Source: Zymomonas sp. | GTDB lineage: Bacteria; Pseudomonadota; Alphaproteobacteria; Sphingomonadales; Sphingomonadaceae | DNA length: 19,519 nt | Direction: 5' to 3' | Assembly (NCBI RefSeq): GCF_020216885.1 | Contig: NZ_JAIWON010000103.1 | Location: 1 to 19,519 of the forward strand | In this document: piece after piece, positions 1 through 8,438 of the stretch | Numbering within the stretch: the first letter of the stretch is position 1 | How the letters are laid out: every line of letters begins with the position of its first letter | Position numbers and translations under genes: made by a program | Notes under the pieces: model-generated | The model's input: the letters and a program-made list of their open reading frames with translations, nothing else | Told to the model about the DNA's origin: nothing | Databases searched by the model: none

Positions 1-177
1 AATAATCCGTACCGGAGCCGTCACTTTAGCACGCCAAGCAATAAAGATAATCAATAAAGCTGTCGCCAATATACCTAGAATAATAATGACCAGACGATGC
101 CTTTTTGCTTGGGCGAGTTCTTCCGCCGTTAAGCCAAAATGGTCGGCTTCGCTGTTTTGATCGTGGTCATGTGTCAT
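1..177 (-). CDS. N-terminal part of a membrane-anchored protein, possibly an efflux adaptor (cut by window edge)
   Basis: The first 59 codons of a leftward gene are present and the rest lies outside the window. The start ATG (177-175) is preceded by a purine-rich GGAAGTGGGGG ribosome-binding site. The protein opens with a polar, His/Asp-rich cytoplasmic segment (MTHDHDQNSEADHFGL), then AEELAQAKRHR, then one hydrophobic segment (about residues 31-48, LVIIILGILATALLIIF), and continues RAKVTAPVRI. A short cytoplasmic tail plus a single membrane helix, with the body beyond it, is the layout of HlyD/MFP-type adaptors and other membrane-anchored periplasmic proteins. That family suggestion is inference; too little is visible to name the function. 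It is divergent from the SIMPL gene to its right. Confidence 0.6.
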   Translation of the reverse strand, partial: MTHDHDQNSEADHFGLTAEELAQAKRHRLVIIILGILATALLIIFIAWRAKVTAPVRII

Positions 178-525
178 CGTCCCCCACTTCCTGTTTTTTG
201 GAGCTGCGCTGTAACCAATAAGGCTTTTAGCAAAAGTATTTGTCGATAAAAATATATTTTCCTTTAGCCAAAAAAAGGCAAAGTAATATAGCTGAAGAAA
301 AGCATCCTTTTACAAAAGGCTAAAAAGGATCTCCATGTCACCAATATAGAAATAAAAATGAACAAAATTTTAATACAAATAATCAAAATAAATTTTCTTA
401 TCCCCATTTTTTAAAAAATGGACACAATATATAGATAGAATAAAGAAAATTATTTACTGTATAGTGAAACCTTTCATGACAAATAACGTTTTTTCTTTAT
501 GTTATTTCAATATCAGGCCAATAGA
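178..525. promoter_or_regulatory. AT-rich divergent intergenic control region
   Basis: This stretch has no convincing gene and must hold the promoters of both the leftward gene and the SIMPL gene. It is very AT-rich. It contains several inverted repeats: CTTTT-agc-AAAAG (224-236), CCTTT...AAAGG (251-268), ATCCTTTT...AAAAGGAT (304-330, enclosing the alternative CCTTTT-ac-AAAAGG at 306-319), and a perfect 18-bp palindrome at 404-421. No promoter pair is clear enough to place. Confidence 0.5.
404..421. promoter_or_regulatory. Perfect 18-bp palindrome, candidate operator
   Basis: The sequence CCATTTTTTAAAAAATGG equals its own reverse complement, with no spacer. It lies about 105 bases before the chosen SIMPL start. 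A perfect palindrome of this size in a promoter region is typical of a dimeric repressor site. The low complexity of the centre (T6A6) means an intrinsically bent A-tract is an alternative explanation. Confidence 0.4.
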
Positions 526-1299
526 ATGTCAAAATTAAAATCTCTTTGGAAAATACCTTCGGTCTCCTTGAAAACAATCGCCCTCGGGGGCTTACTGGCA
601 GCTATCCCAGCCATATCCCTACAGGCCGCTCACCCATCGGATATAGAAGCCAATACACAGCTATCCGGCACGAAATTGGTTATTTCTACAACAGGTGAAG
701 TAAAGGCCACGCCCGATCTGGCAACAATCACCGCGATGACCAGTGCCGACAGCGCGACCGCCGCAACAGCAACCGCTGAAAATGCCAAAAAAATGACGAA
801 TTTGCTGGCAAGTCTTCGTGAAAGCGGCCTCAGCAATGACGATATTGAAACGCGGAATATTAATATAAGCCCGCGCTATCGTTACGACCAAAACAAGCCG
901 CCGCAGCGTATCGGCTATCAGGCACGTAGTTCGATACAAATTCACATCCGCGATTTGAACCGGATTGGGGCGATTGTTGACAAAATGGTGCAGGCCAATG
1001 TCGAAGACCTCGAAGGGCCCAACTTCTCACTGTCCAATTCCGATCAGGCACAGGATCAGGCGAGAATGAAAGCTATTTCGGCTGCTAAAAGTCGTGCTGA
1101 CCTTTATGCCCGCTCGCTCGGTATGCGGGTTAAACGGATTGTGTTTATTTCAGAAGGACAGCAAAATACCCCATCAGCTATCCGCCCGATGATGATGGCC
1201 GTCAGCACCCGTTCGGCTGATGCCGCTCCGGCAACGCCCGTTATTTCAGGGCAGCAAACCGTCTCGGTAACAATCAAGACCGTTTTTGAATTGGAATAA
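526..1299 (+). CDS. Secreted SIMPL-domain (DUF541) protein
   Basis: A protein of about 257 residues with an N-terminal signal peptide: a basic start (MSKLKSLWK), a hydrophobic stretch (TIALGGLLAAIPAIS) and a likely cleavage after LQA, so it should be periplasmic or outer-membrane associated. The rest matches the SIMPL/DUF541 pattern: an early strand like VISTTGEVKATPDLATI, a helix rich in Ala/Lys (AENAKKMTNLLASLRESGLSNDDIETRNINISPRY), a middle GYQARSSIQIHIRDLNRIGAIVDKMVQA, and SAAKSRADLYARSLGMRV near residue 190. The family includes Brucella BP26 and E. coli YggE; its role is poorly defined, with links to oxidative stress and envelope biology. An upstream ATG at 499 is in frame, but it gives an unusually long signal n-region and has no ribosome-binding site; the chosen ATG has only a weak CAGG before it. 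The gene stands alone and ends in a strong terminator. Confidence 0.87.
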   Translation: MSKLKSLWKIPSVSLKTIALGGLLAAIPAISLQAAHPSDIEANTQLSGTKLVISTTGEVKATPDLATITAMTSADSATAATATAENAKKMTNLLASLRESGLSNDDIETRNINISPRYRYDQNKPPQRIGYQARSSIQIHIRDLNRIGAIVDKMVQANVEDLEGPNFSLSNSDQAQDQARMKAISAAKSRADLYARSLGMRVKRIVFISEGQQNTPSAIRPMMMAVSTRSADAAPATPVISGQQTVSVTIKTVFELE

Positions 1300-1306
1300 A
1301 AACACT

Positions 1307-1335
1307 TTCAGGATCAGCCTCTGGCTGATCCTGAA
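1307..1335. terminator. Bidirectional hairpin between convergent genes
   Basis: A perfect 13-bp stem (TTCAGGATCAGCC pairing with GGCTGATCCTGAA) with a 3-base loop lies between the stop of the SIMPL gene and the stop of the outer-membrane efflux gene. The T-tract is poor on both strands, so release may be less efficient than at the other terminators here. Confidence 0.75.
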
Positions 1336-1341
1336 TGATCA

Positions 1342-2883
1342 TTATCGATGGGCAGAATTGGCGGCTTTATCGGTTTTATCAAAAGATCCCGCTTTTTCTT
1401 TCACTCCACCGCCCAAAGCAGAATAAAGCGTCACCAAATTTTGATAACGCGCAACCCTATTCTGTATCGCCTGATATTCAGCTTGGTAATAAGTCTGCTC
1501 GTAATTAAGCATGGTGATAGCGGAATCACTACCTTGATTCTGACGCAAACGCGCTAAATTCCAGTTATTTTCCGCCTTGGAAGCCGCTTGGGTTAAGGCG
1601 ACTTCCTCACGACGATAAGTATCACGTCCGACTAAAGCATTCGACACATCACGGAAAGCACTTTGGATGGCTTTTTGATAGGCCGTAATCTTCATATCGC
1701 GCTCGGCCTTGGAAATTCTCAAATTGGCGCGATTTTGCCCCCAGTTAAAAATAGGCACGGTCAATTCCGGTTGGAATCCCCATGTATTCGCTGCCGTAGT
1801 AAAAATCTGGGAAGGCTTAAGGCTTGAGTTACCAACCGAAGAGGTCAAAGACAGTCTTGGGAAAAAAGCTGCTCTAGCTGCCCCAATATCGGCATTAGCT
1901 GCCTTTAAATCATGCTCCGCCGCTCGAATATCAGGCCGGTTTTCCAAAAGGTCGGAAGGCAAACCGGGCGATAAATCTTCGATGATATTTTGCTCACCAA
2001 AGGGCAAAGGCTGCGGCAAATTATCGGGCAAAGGCTGCCCGATCAGCAAAACAAGATTATTTTCTTCCCATGCCATTTGGCGCTTTGCCTGCTCCCGCAA
2101 ATCTGCTTTTTGCTGGAACAAAGTTTCTGCCTGATTGACCGTCAAAAGGCTCGCCTCACCATGATCAAGCAAAGCCTGCGTCAAATCCAAATTCCGCTTG
2201 GCCGCCTGATAGCTTTCTTCTGCAAGATTCAAAGTTTCTCGATCTGCCAACCAAGCAATATAGCTATTTGCCACCTGCGAAATCAGCGTGATCAAGGTGC
2301 CTCTGGCCGTCTCTTCCTGCATCAAAGCTCTTTCAGCCGCTTCCTTGCTTAAACTGCGGATGCGGCCAAAAATATCAATTTCATAGGAAGAAAAACCGAT
2401 GCCCATCGAATAATAATGGAAACGTGGAATATCTTCACCGACACCCGGGGCAAAACTCAAACCGGATTTACCCGAAGGCTGCTGATACATCACTTCGCCA
2501 GTGCCACCGATTGCTGGCAACAAGGAAGCGCGCTGCACTCGATATCTGGCTTGCGCCTCACCGATTGCCTGAATAGCTGACCGCAAATCGCGGTTTTCGC
2601 GGATCGCAATTGTAATCAGGGCTTTCAGGCGCGGATCTTTGAAAAAATCCTGCCATCCCAAATCGGCTGCCATAGGATGCGACTTCATTGAAACGTTATC
2701 AGTCGCAGGCAATGCCGCCGATTTCGGCCACTGCGGTGCCACGGATGCTGCCGGACGATGATATTTCGGTGCCATCGTGCATCCAGCCAACAGAATATGG
2801 GTCGATAAGAATAGCGTTACAGGATAACGCCATCCTTTTTTACTCCGCTTAATCAGAGCCGAAGAAGCCGAAAATAAAGTCAT
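1342..2883 (-). CDS. Outer-membrane lipoprotein of RND efflux system (NodT/OprM family)
   Basis: A 513-residue TolC-like outer-membrane channel that completes the tripartite pump encoded just upstream. The N-terminus has a lipoprotein signal with lipobox LLAGC, so Cys35 should be acylated, followed by MAPKYHRP, a common start for mature OprM/NodT proteins (TMAPKYxRP). The body shows the two repeated outer-membrane-efflux halves: helical LKALITIAIRENRDLRSAIQAIGEAQARYRVQRASLLPAI in the first, and LLENRPDIRAAEHDLKAANADIGAARAAFFPRLSL in the second. The start ATG overlaps the TGA of the pump gene by one base (TGATG), implying translational coupling. The lipoprotein would depend on Lnt, whose gene lies at 15378-17165. 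The specific substrates cannot be read from sequence. Confidence 0.93.
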   Translation of the reverse strand: MTLFSASSALIKRSKKGWRYPVTLFLSTHILLAGCTMAPKYHRPAASVAPQWPKSAALPATDNVSMKSHPMAADLGWQDFFKDPRLKALITIAIRENRDLRSAIQAIGEAQARYRVQRASLLPAIGGTGEVMYQQPSGKSGLSFAPGVGEDIPRFHYYSMGIGFSSYEIDIFGRIRSLSKEAAERALMQEETARGTLITLISQVANSYIAWLADRETLNLAEESYQAAKRNLDLTQALLDHGEASLLTVNQAETLFQQKADLREQAKRQMAWEENNLVLLIGQPLPDNLPQPLPFGEQNIIEDLSPGLPSDLLENRPDIRAAEHDLKAANADIGAARAAFFPRLSLTSSVGNSSLKPSQIFTTAANTWGFQPELTVPIFNWGQNRANLRISKAERDMKITAYQKAIQSAFRDVSNALVGRDTYRREEVALTQAASKAENNWNLARLRQNQGSDSAITMLNYEQTYYQAEYQAIQNRVARYQNLVTLYSALGGGVKEKAGSFDKTDKAANSAHR

Positions 2884-5800
2884 CAGGCTGCTTCCTCCGC
2901 ATTCAGCTTGTTTGGTTTGACTCGAAACAGCTTCAAAACCACCACAAAGAAAAGAGGCACAAAGAAAATCGTCAACAAGGTAGCCGTCACCATCCCACCT
3001 ACAACGGCTGTTCCGATAGCGATACGTGCTGCCGAAGAAGCCCCTGTTGCGATACTCAACGGAATAACCCCCAAAACAAAAGCAATAGAGGTCATCAAAA
3101 TAGGCCGTAGCCGTTCACGGCCTGCCTGAACCACCGCTTGTAAAAGGGGCACGCCATTATCAAAAAAGGCTTTTGCGAATTCGACGATCAAAATAGCGTT
3201 TTTAACGGTCAAACCAACGGTCGTCAGCAAACCGATCTGGAAATAGACGTCATTTGACAATCCACGCATCAAGGTTGCCACAACGGCACCCAAAACACCC
3301 AAAGGCAGAACCAAAATAACCGATAACGGCACGGCCCAGCTTTCATAAAGCGCGGCAAGACAGAACAGAACCACAATCGCGGAAATCGCATAAAGAGACA
3401 TAGTAGACGAACCTGCCGCCTGCTCTTCAAAGGATAAACCTGTCCATTCATGCCCAACGCCAGCTGGCAATTTATGAACAATCTCGGTCATCGCCTGAAT
3501 GGCTTCACCCGAGCTATGTCCCGGCGCAGGCGCACCCATAATTTCGAAAGAATTATAGCCGTTATAATTTTCGACTTTCTGCGGGCCCGTTTGCCATTCG
3601 CCTGTCATAAAGGCACTAAAGGGAACCATCGTGCCGACATTATTTCGCAGATACCATTTGGAAAAATCGGAAGGCAGCATACGCGCTTCCGGTGTTCCCA
3701 TTAAATAGACCTGCTTCACACGGTCATCACGCATAAACTGATTGACGTAAATCGACCCCAAAGACCCCTGCAAAGCCACATTCACATCATTCGGGGTCAA
3801 TCCCATCATAACGGCTTTGCCGTAATCAACAGTCAAATGATATTGAGGGGCATCTTCCATACCATTCGGACGAACACCACTTAAGCGGGGATCTTTCGAG
3901 GCCAATGCCAATAACATATTACGGGCTTCAAGAAATTTTCCATGACCGATATGACCGCGATCTTCCAATTCAAGATCAAAACCGGTGGCATTACCCAAGT
4001 CGCGAACCGCTGGCATATTAAAGGCAAAAGTCATCGATGACGGATCACCCCAAAAATGCATCATCGTCCGCATCGCCAATGCCGAAGCACTTTGTGAAGC
4101 TTTCGGACGCTGATCCCAAGGTTTCAAACGAACGAAGAAAGAACCAGCATTCTGTCCCTGACCACCAAAGTTAAAACCGCTAACCGTCATCACCGATATG
4201 ACGCTGTCTTTCTCTGCGGACAGAAGATAATCATTAACCTTGCGCACCGCTTCCGACGTTTGTTCTTGGGTTGCCCCTGGGGGTAAGGTCACCTGACCAA
4301 TAAATTCACCCTGATCTTCATCCGGCAAGAATCCGGTAGGCAAGCGAGTGAATAAATAGCCAACGGCCAAAACAATGACCAAAAAGGCAATGCCCCCTTT
4401 GATGGAACGTCCTAGCAACCAAGACACGCCCCCCAAATAACCGTTATTCAATCGGTCAAAAGCACGGTTGAAGCCATTAGCTAAACGACCCAAAATACCG
4501 GGTTTTTTATCGGCTTGGTCGTGGTCAATCGGCTTTAACATGGTTGCACAAAGGGCTGGTGTCATAATCATCGCAACAAGGACAGACAGCCCCATCGCCA
4601 CCACAATCGTAATCGAAAATTGGCGATAGATAACGCCCGTTGACCCAGAAAAGGCTGCCATGGGCAAGAACACGGCTGACAAGACCAAAACGATACCGAT
4701 CAAAGCACCAGAAATTTCATCCATCGAGCGCTTCGCCGCCTCTTTCGGAGGCAGCTTTTCGTCTCGCATCAAACGTTCGACATTTTCAACAACGACGATG
4801 GCATCATCAACCAACAAGCCAACAGCCAAGACCATTGCTAACATCGTCAGAGTATTGATTGAAAAACCAAGGACAGAAAGCACACCAAAGGTGCCTAACA
4901 ACACCACTGGCACAGCAATCGTCGGGATCAAAGTAGCACGGAAATTCTGCAAGAAGATCAGCATCACCAAGAAAACAAGCGCAATAGCTTCCACCAAGGT
5001 TTCAATAACCTCATGGATAGAAGCCGTCACAAATGGCTTGGTATCAACCGGATATTCGACCTTCAAACCATGAGGAAAGAAAGGTTCCAAATCGGCCAAA
5101 CGTTGACGGATCAACTTTTCAGTTTGAAGCTGGTTTGCTCCCGGTGCCAATTTGATCGCAATACCTGAAGCAGGCTGGTTATTATAGCGTACATCAAAGT
5201 TATAACTTTGCGCGCCTAACTCTACCTTAGCGATGTCACCCAATTTGATTTGTGCGCCATCAGGCAAAGCCTTGACCAGAATATTTTTAAACTCTTCAGG
5301 CGAGGTCAGACGGGTTGGGCCAATAATGGTCGCATCCAGACGAATACCCTGAACCGCAGGCAATCCACCCAACTCACCGGATGAAAGCTGAATATTCTGA
5401 GTAGAAATAGCTGATTGGACATCCGCTACAGTCAAATTATATTTGTAGAGCTTTGCCGGATCTAACCAAACCCGCATCGCATATTCAAAACCGAACAGAG
5501 TGTAATCGCCGACACCTGAAACACGGCTCAACGGATCGGCAATATTCGATGCCACATAATCGTTGATGTCCTGATAGGACATACTGCCATCAGTCGAGAT
5601 GAAGGACATAATCATCATAAAACTTTTGGCAGAACGGTTAACCGTAATACCCTGATTGACCACATCCGACGGCAAACGAGGCTGCGCTAATTGCAATTTA
5701 TTCTGAACCTGCACCTGTGCGATATCGGCATCGGTGCCTTGCGCAAAGGTCAAATCAATCGTCATCTGACCTGATGCAAAGGAAGAGGCCGAAATATATT

Positions 5801-6026
5801 CCAGATTATCGATGCCATGCATCTGCTGTAAAATAGGCCGAACAACAGTATTGTTGATCGTTTCAGCTGATGCTCCCGGATAAGACACACTGATCTCAAT
5901 CTGCGGAGGAGCAACATTTGGATATTGAGCAATAGGCATTTTAACAATCGCCAAAGCACCCAATAACATGATGATAAGACCAATAACCCAAGCAAAAACA
6001 GGGCGGTCAATAAAATAGCGAGCCAT
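2883..6026 (-). CDS. RND multidrug efflux pump, HAE1/AcrB-MexB type
   Basis: A 1047-residue inner-membrane proton/drug antiporter, essentially the size of E. coli AcrB (1049). It begins MARYFIDRPVFAWVIGLIIM, the conserved first helix. The proton-relay residues are in place: Asp407-Asp408 in VGLLVDDAIVVVEN, Lys942 in GLTVKNAILIVEF, and Thr979 in RPILMTSIAF. The large periplasmic porter loops follow helices 1 and 7, in the usual two-fold arrangement (second repeat starts near GGIAFLVIVLAVGYLFTRLPTGFLPDEDQGE). It works as a trimer with the adaptor lipoprotein encoded 3 bases upstream and the outer-membrane channel that overlaps its stop. It is intact with no missing key residue. It belongs to the HAE1 class (hydrophobic and amphiphilic compounds), not the heavy-metal class; exact substrates are unknown. 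Confidence 0.97.
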   Translation of the reverse strand: MARYFIDRPVFAWVIGLIIMLLGALAIVKMPIAQYPNVAPPQIEISVSYPGASAETINNTVVRPILQQMHGIDNLEYISASSFASGQMTIDLTFAQGTDADIAQVQVQNKLQLAQPRLPSDVVNQGITVNRSAKSFMMIMSFISTDGSMSYQDINDYVASNIADPLSRVSGVGDYTLFGFEYAMRVWLDPAKLYKYNLTVADVQSAISTQNIQLSSGELGGLPAVQGIRLDATIIGPTRLTSPEEFKNILVKALPDGAQIKLGDIAKVELGAQSYNFDVRYNNQPASGIAIKLAPGANQLQTEKLIRQRLADLEPFFPHGLKVEYPVDTKPFVTASIHEVIETLVEAIALVFLVMLIFLQNFRATLIPTIAVPVVLLGTFGVLSVLGFSINTLTMLAMVLAVGLLVDDAIVVVENVERLMRDEKLPPKEAAKRSMDEISGALIGIVLVLSAVFLPMAAFSGSTGVIYRQFSITIVVAMGLSVLVAMIMTPALCATMLKPIDHDQADKKPGILGRLANGFNRAFDRLNNGYLGGVSWLLGRSIKGGIAFLVIVLAVGYLFTRLPTGFLPDEDQGEFIGQVTLPPGATQEQTSEAVRKVNDYLLSAEKDSVISVMTVSGFNFGGQGQNAGSFFVRLKPWDQRPKASQSASALAMRTMMHFWGDPSSMTFAFNMPAVRDLGNATGFDLELEDRGHIGHGKFLEARNMLLALASKDPRLSGVRPNGMEDAPQYHLTVDYGKAVMMGLTPNDVNVALQGSLGSIYVNQFMRDDRVKQVYLMGTPEARMLPSDFSKWYLRNNVGTMVPFSAFMTGEWQTGPQKVENYNGYNSFEIMGAPAPGHSSGEAIQAMTEIVHKLPAGVGHEWTGLSFEEQAAGSSTMSLYAISAIVVLFCLAALYESWAVPLSVILVLPLGVLGAVVATLMRGLSNDVYFQIGLLTTVGLTVKNAILIVEFAKAFFDNGVPLLQAVVQAGRERLRPILMTSIAFVLGVIPLSIATGASSAARIAIGTAVVGGMVTATLLTIFFVPLFFVVVLKLFRVKPNKLNAEEAA

Positions 6027-6029
6027 AAT

Positions 6030-7199
6030 TTACGCCTTGCCGCCCTTCTTTTCTGGCGAGGCCTCTTTGGTAAGAGAGGCCTCTATCGGATGAACTTTGT
6101 CGCCAATATTCACTTTTTGAAGACCGGAGACCAAAACCCGTTCGCCTTTTTGCAAACCAGATGTCACAGCCCATTGCGTTCCGATGGCTTCACCTGTTTT
6201 TATCGGGCGCGCTTCAATAACATCGTCTTTATTGACGACATACAGCATCGGATCACCGTGGTTATTTCGGAAAACGGATTCTTGTGGAACCAGCAAGGCG
6301 TTCGGATCAACGCCCTCTTCTATACGACCATAAACAAACATTCCGGGCAGCAACAAATGTTCAGGATTTGGGAAAACCGCACGAACAACAATGGTCGATG
6401 TCTGGGTGTCTGCACTGACTTCGCTTAAAGCCAGCCGCCCTTTTTGATTATAGGTCGAATTATCGTCGAGAATAAGAGAGACCTCGGCATCATTGCCGTT
6501 CCGTTTCAAAGTTCCCGCTTTTAACTCACGCCGCAATCGTAAAAAATCGACTGTTGGCAAATTCACATCGACATAAATCGGGTCAAGGCGGGTTACAATC
6601 GCCATATTTGAACTTTGTCCCGATGTTACCAAGGCACCGACCGTCGTCAAAACGCGCCCGATCCGTCCCGTTATAGGTGCCGTCACACGGGTATATCCCA
6701 AATTAACAGCAGATAATTCAATATTCGCTTTGGCTTGGGCAATATCAGCCTTGGCCGCGCGATCGGTGGCCAAAGCATCATCATAATCCTGACGACTAAT
6801 CGCCTGTGCCGGAGCCAAAGCCTTATAGCGTTCTAATTTCGCAGCCGCCGTTTTTTCTTGTGCTTCAGCATGGGCTAATTGCGCTTTATTAACGTCATAA
6901 GTCGCTTGATAAGGAGCCGGATTGATAAGGAATAGCGGCTGCCCTTTTTTGACATCCGTACCTTCGTTAAAATAGCGCGCCAAAACGACCCCATTTACCT
7001 GAGGTCTTACTTCCGCCACCTCATAAGCCGAGGTGCGGCCGGGCAAAGTGCTATGAATGGTCAAAGGCTGCGTTTTTACGGTAACAAAACTAACATCTTG
7101 CAATACCGGTTCGGCTTCTTGGGATTGATGGTGACAAGCCGTCAGCATCATCAAGACTGATCCGGCAAAAACAGATATTGGAGCAATTTTTCGTTTCAA
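6030..7199 (-). CDS. RND efflux periplasmic adaptor lipoprotein (AcrA/MexA family)
   Basis: A 389-residue membrane-fusion protein linking the pump to the outer-membrane channel. The signal peptide ends in the lipobox LTAC, so Cys22 should be the acylated residue. Recognisable parts in order: first strand of the barrel and lipoyl half (VRPQVNGVVLARYFNEGTDVKKGQPLFLINPAPYQATYD), the coiled-coil hairpin (Ala/Lys-rich, about residues 100-165), the second lipoyl half (VTAPITGRIGRVLTTVGALVT), then the beta-barrel and membrane-proximal domain (LPGMFVYGRIEEGV, VLVSGLQKVNIGDKV). The start is TTG, supported by an AGGGG site 7 bases before it (7211-7207); no ATG fits the lipoprotein signal. It is first in the operon and faces the tetR gene across a shared promoter region. 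Confidence 0.95.
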   Translation of the reverse strand: MKRKIAPISVFAGSVLMMLTACHHQSQEAEPVLQDVSFVTVKTQPLTIHSTLPGRTSAYEVAEVRPQVNGVVLARYFNEGTDVKKGQPLFLINPAPYQATYDVNKAQLAHAEAQEKTAAAKLERYKALAPAQAISRQDYDDALATDRAAKADIAQAKANIELSAVNLGYTRVTAPITGRIGRVLTTVGALVTSGQSSNMAIVTRLDPIYVDVNLPTVDFLRLRRELKAGTLKRNGNDAEVSLILDDNSTYNQKGRLALSEVSADTQTSTIVVRAVFPNPEHLLLPGMFVYGRIEEGVDPNALLVPQESVFRNNHGDPMLYVVNKDDVIEARPIKTGEAIGTQWAVTSGLQKGERVLVSGLQKVNIGDKVHPIEASLTKEASPEKKGGKA

Positions 7200-7280
7200 C
7201 CGGAAACCCCTATCCTGATCTTGTGCTATTGGATTAAAACATTTTGAAAATTTTTTTAAAAAGACTGTCTCGAATCTGAT

Positions 7281-7306
7281 AATAAGAAACTCTTAAGTTT
7301 CTTATT
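7281..7306. promoter_or_regulatory. Perfect 11+11 inverted repeat, candidate TetR operator
   Basis: AATAAGAAACT and AGTTTCTTATT are perfect reverse complements separated by 4 bases (CTTA). The site sits between the divergent efflux operon and its tetR gene, about 80 bases from the adaptor start and about 118 bases from the tetR start. This is the size and placement expected for an operator of an AcrR/TtgR-like dimer that represses both directions. The assignment is inference from context. Confidence 0.65.
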
Positions 7307-7343
7307 TGAAAAGTATCTGGCTCCTATAAAGAGGTCAAGACCC

Positions 7344-7373
7344 AAAATTCTTTCATTTGGTGAAAAGAATTTT
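7344..7373. repeat. Second inverted repeat in the tetR leader
   Basis: AAAATTCTTTCA pairs with TGAAAAGAATTTT across a 5-base loop (TTTGG), with a single bulged A. It lies about 50 bases before the tetR start. It could be a second, weaker repressor site or a hairpin in the tetR 5' leader; the sequence alone does not decide. Confidence 0.4.
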
Positions 7374-7423
7374 CCTGCATGATTTGAACCATCATCCTAT
7401 TAAAAGGACATTATTCAAATACT

Positions 7424-8071
7424 ATGACACCCGATCAATCTGATAAAAACGCTTCAAAACGCCATGTCGGGCGGCCTCCACAGCTCGATGAAAAAAAACG
7501 CTGCGCCCTTATTTTAAAAGCCGCTGCAACGGTGCTGCAAACGCATGGCTATGATGGTTCCAGTATGGATCGGGTTGCCAGTCAGGCGGGCATGTCAAAA
7601 AAGACGGTGTATCAAATGTTCCCGTCAAAAAAGATATTATTCACCAAATTACTGGAAGATCGGCTTTTCTCGATTGAATGGCCAGAAGAGAAAATCTGCG
7701 AAGACCCAGAAGAACATCTCTACTCTCTATTGATCGCTATTGCTCAAACTCTTCTAAGGCCGGATCGGGTCTGCCTGCTTCGCATTTTAACCGTCGAACA
7801 TAAATCAGAAGAAATGCGGCATATTTTTAGCGATATTTTACAAGGGCATACTGAAGACAATCTGACGCGCTGGTTCTCCGAACAACAAGACAAAGGCCGC
7901 TACCATATATCTGACCCGATAAAATATGCGGATATCATTTTTAATATGACTGTAGGGAGCTTGTTACTCGACCGACTGTTCGGTTTAGAAAAGCGCCCTG
8001 TTGAAGACAATTTTCGAGATGCCATTTCAATTTTTTTACGGGGTATTCGTATCAATCCTGAAAGTGAATAG
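7424..8071 (+). CDS. TetR/AcrR-family transcriptional repressor of the adjacent efflux operon
   Basis: A 215-residue DNA-binding regulator. After a charged leader (GRPPQLDEKKRCALILKAAATVLQTHGYDGSSMDRVASQAGMSKKTVYQMFPSKKILF) the helix-turn-helix lies at about residues 48-68, with the TetR signature TVYQMFPSKKILF. The C-terminal two thirds is a helical ligand-binding and dimer domain, including HTEDNLTRWFSEQQDKGRYHISDPIKYADIIFN, similar to the TetR_C domains of AcrR-like proteins. Divergence from the RND operon and the palindromic site between them suggest that it represses the pump and itself and is released by pump substrates or related compounds; this role is inferred. A purine stretch AAAAGGA lies 15-16 bases before the ATG, so the ribosome-binding site is weak. 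Confidence 0.92.
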   Translation: MTPDQSDKNASKRHVGRPPQLDEKKRCALILKAAATVLQTHGYDGSSMDRVASQAGMSKKTVYQMFPSKKILFTKLLEDRLFSIEWPEEKICEDPEEHLYSLLIAIAQTLLRPDRVCLLRILTVEHKSEEMRHIFSDILQGHTEDNLTRWFSEQQDKGRYHISDPIKYADIIFNMTVGSLLLDRLFGLEKRPVEDNFRDAISIFLRGIRINPESE

Positions 8072-8438
8072 ACCTGATCTTCATCGCGGGACTATAAATT
8101 ATTAGCTCGATGCAAGCGTGTCATCAGGCATTTTCATCGCCCTGTTTCTAAATAATAGCGCATTTTATAAAAACAGACATCTTCTGCTTTTAAAAAAGCA
8201 AGGATCAAGCAGACGTCATGCCCCTAAACAGATTCATCGCCCAAATCTGACTTGTAGCAACAGCAATCAATTCTGGCTGTTCTGCGACAATATACTCTTA
8301 TCGCTATTTTTTGCTCTCATTTCCAAAGATGAAGTGGTTTTTTCAAAATCTATCAGCACATAATAAGACAATGAAGCAGAACAAAAAAAGACCGGCTGGA
8401 GAAACCAACCGGTCTTTTTGTTAGAAAATCAGAAAGAC
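8072..8438. other. Intergenic region with no supported gene
   Basis: Between the convergent tetR and cold-shock genes I see no convincing gene. An 81-codon open frame starting with GTG at 8118 has no ribosome-binding site, no recognisable domain and an unnatural composition. The only clear element is the terminator hairpin at 8385-8419. Confidence 0.5.
8385..8419. terminator. Intrinsic terminator of the cold-shock gene, usable by both strands
   Basis: A GC-rich stem AAAAAGACCGG pairing with CCGGTCTTTTT, extended inward by TGG/CCA after one mismatch, with a run of seven T on the minus strand and five on the plus strand. It lies 20 bases past the cold-shock stop codon. Confidence 0.88.

Noticed and set aside
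1709..2352. Plus-strand frames of 120-141 codons inside the outer-membrane efflux gene
   Set aside because: Antisense to a recognised protein family member, with no conserved features.
8118..8363. An 81-codon open frame between tetR and the cold-shock gene
   Set aside because: GTG start without a ribosome-binding site, no domain or signal, and odd composition; probably chance.
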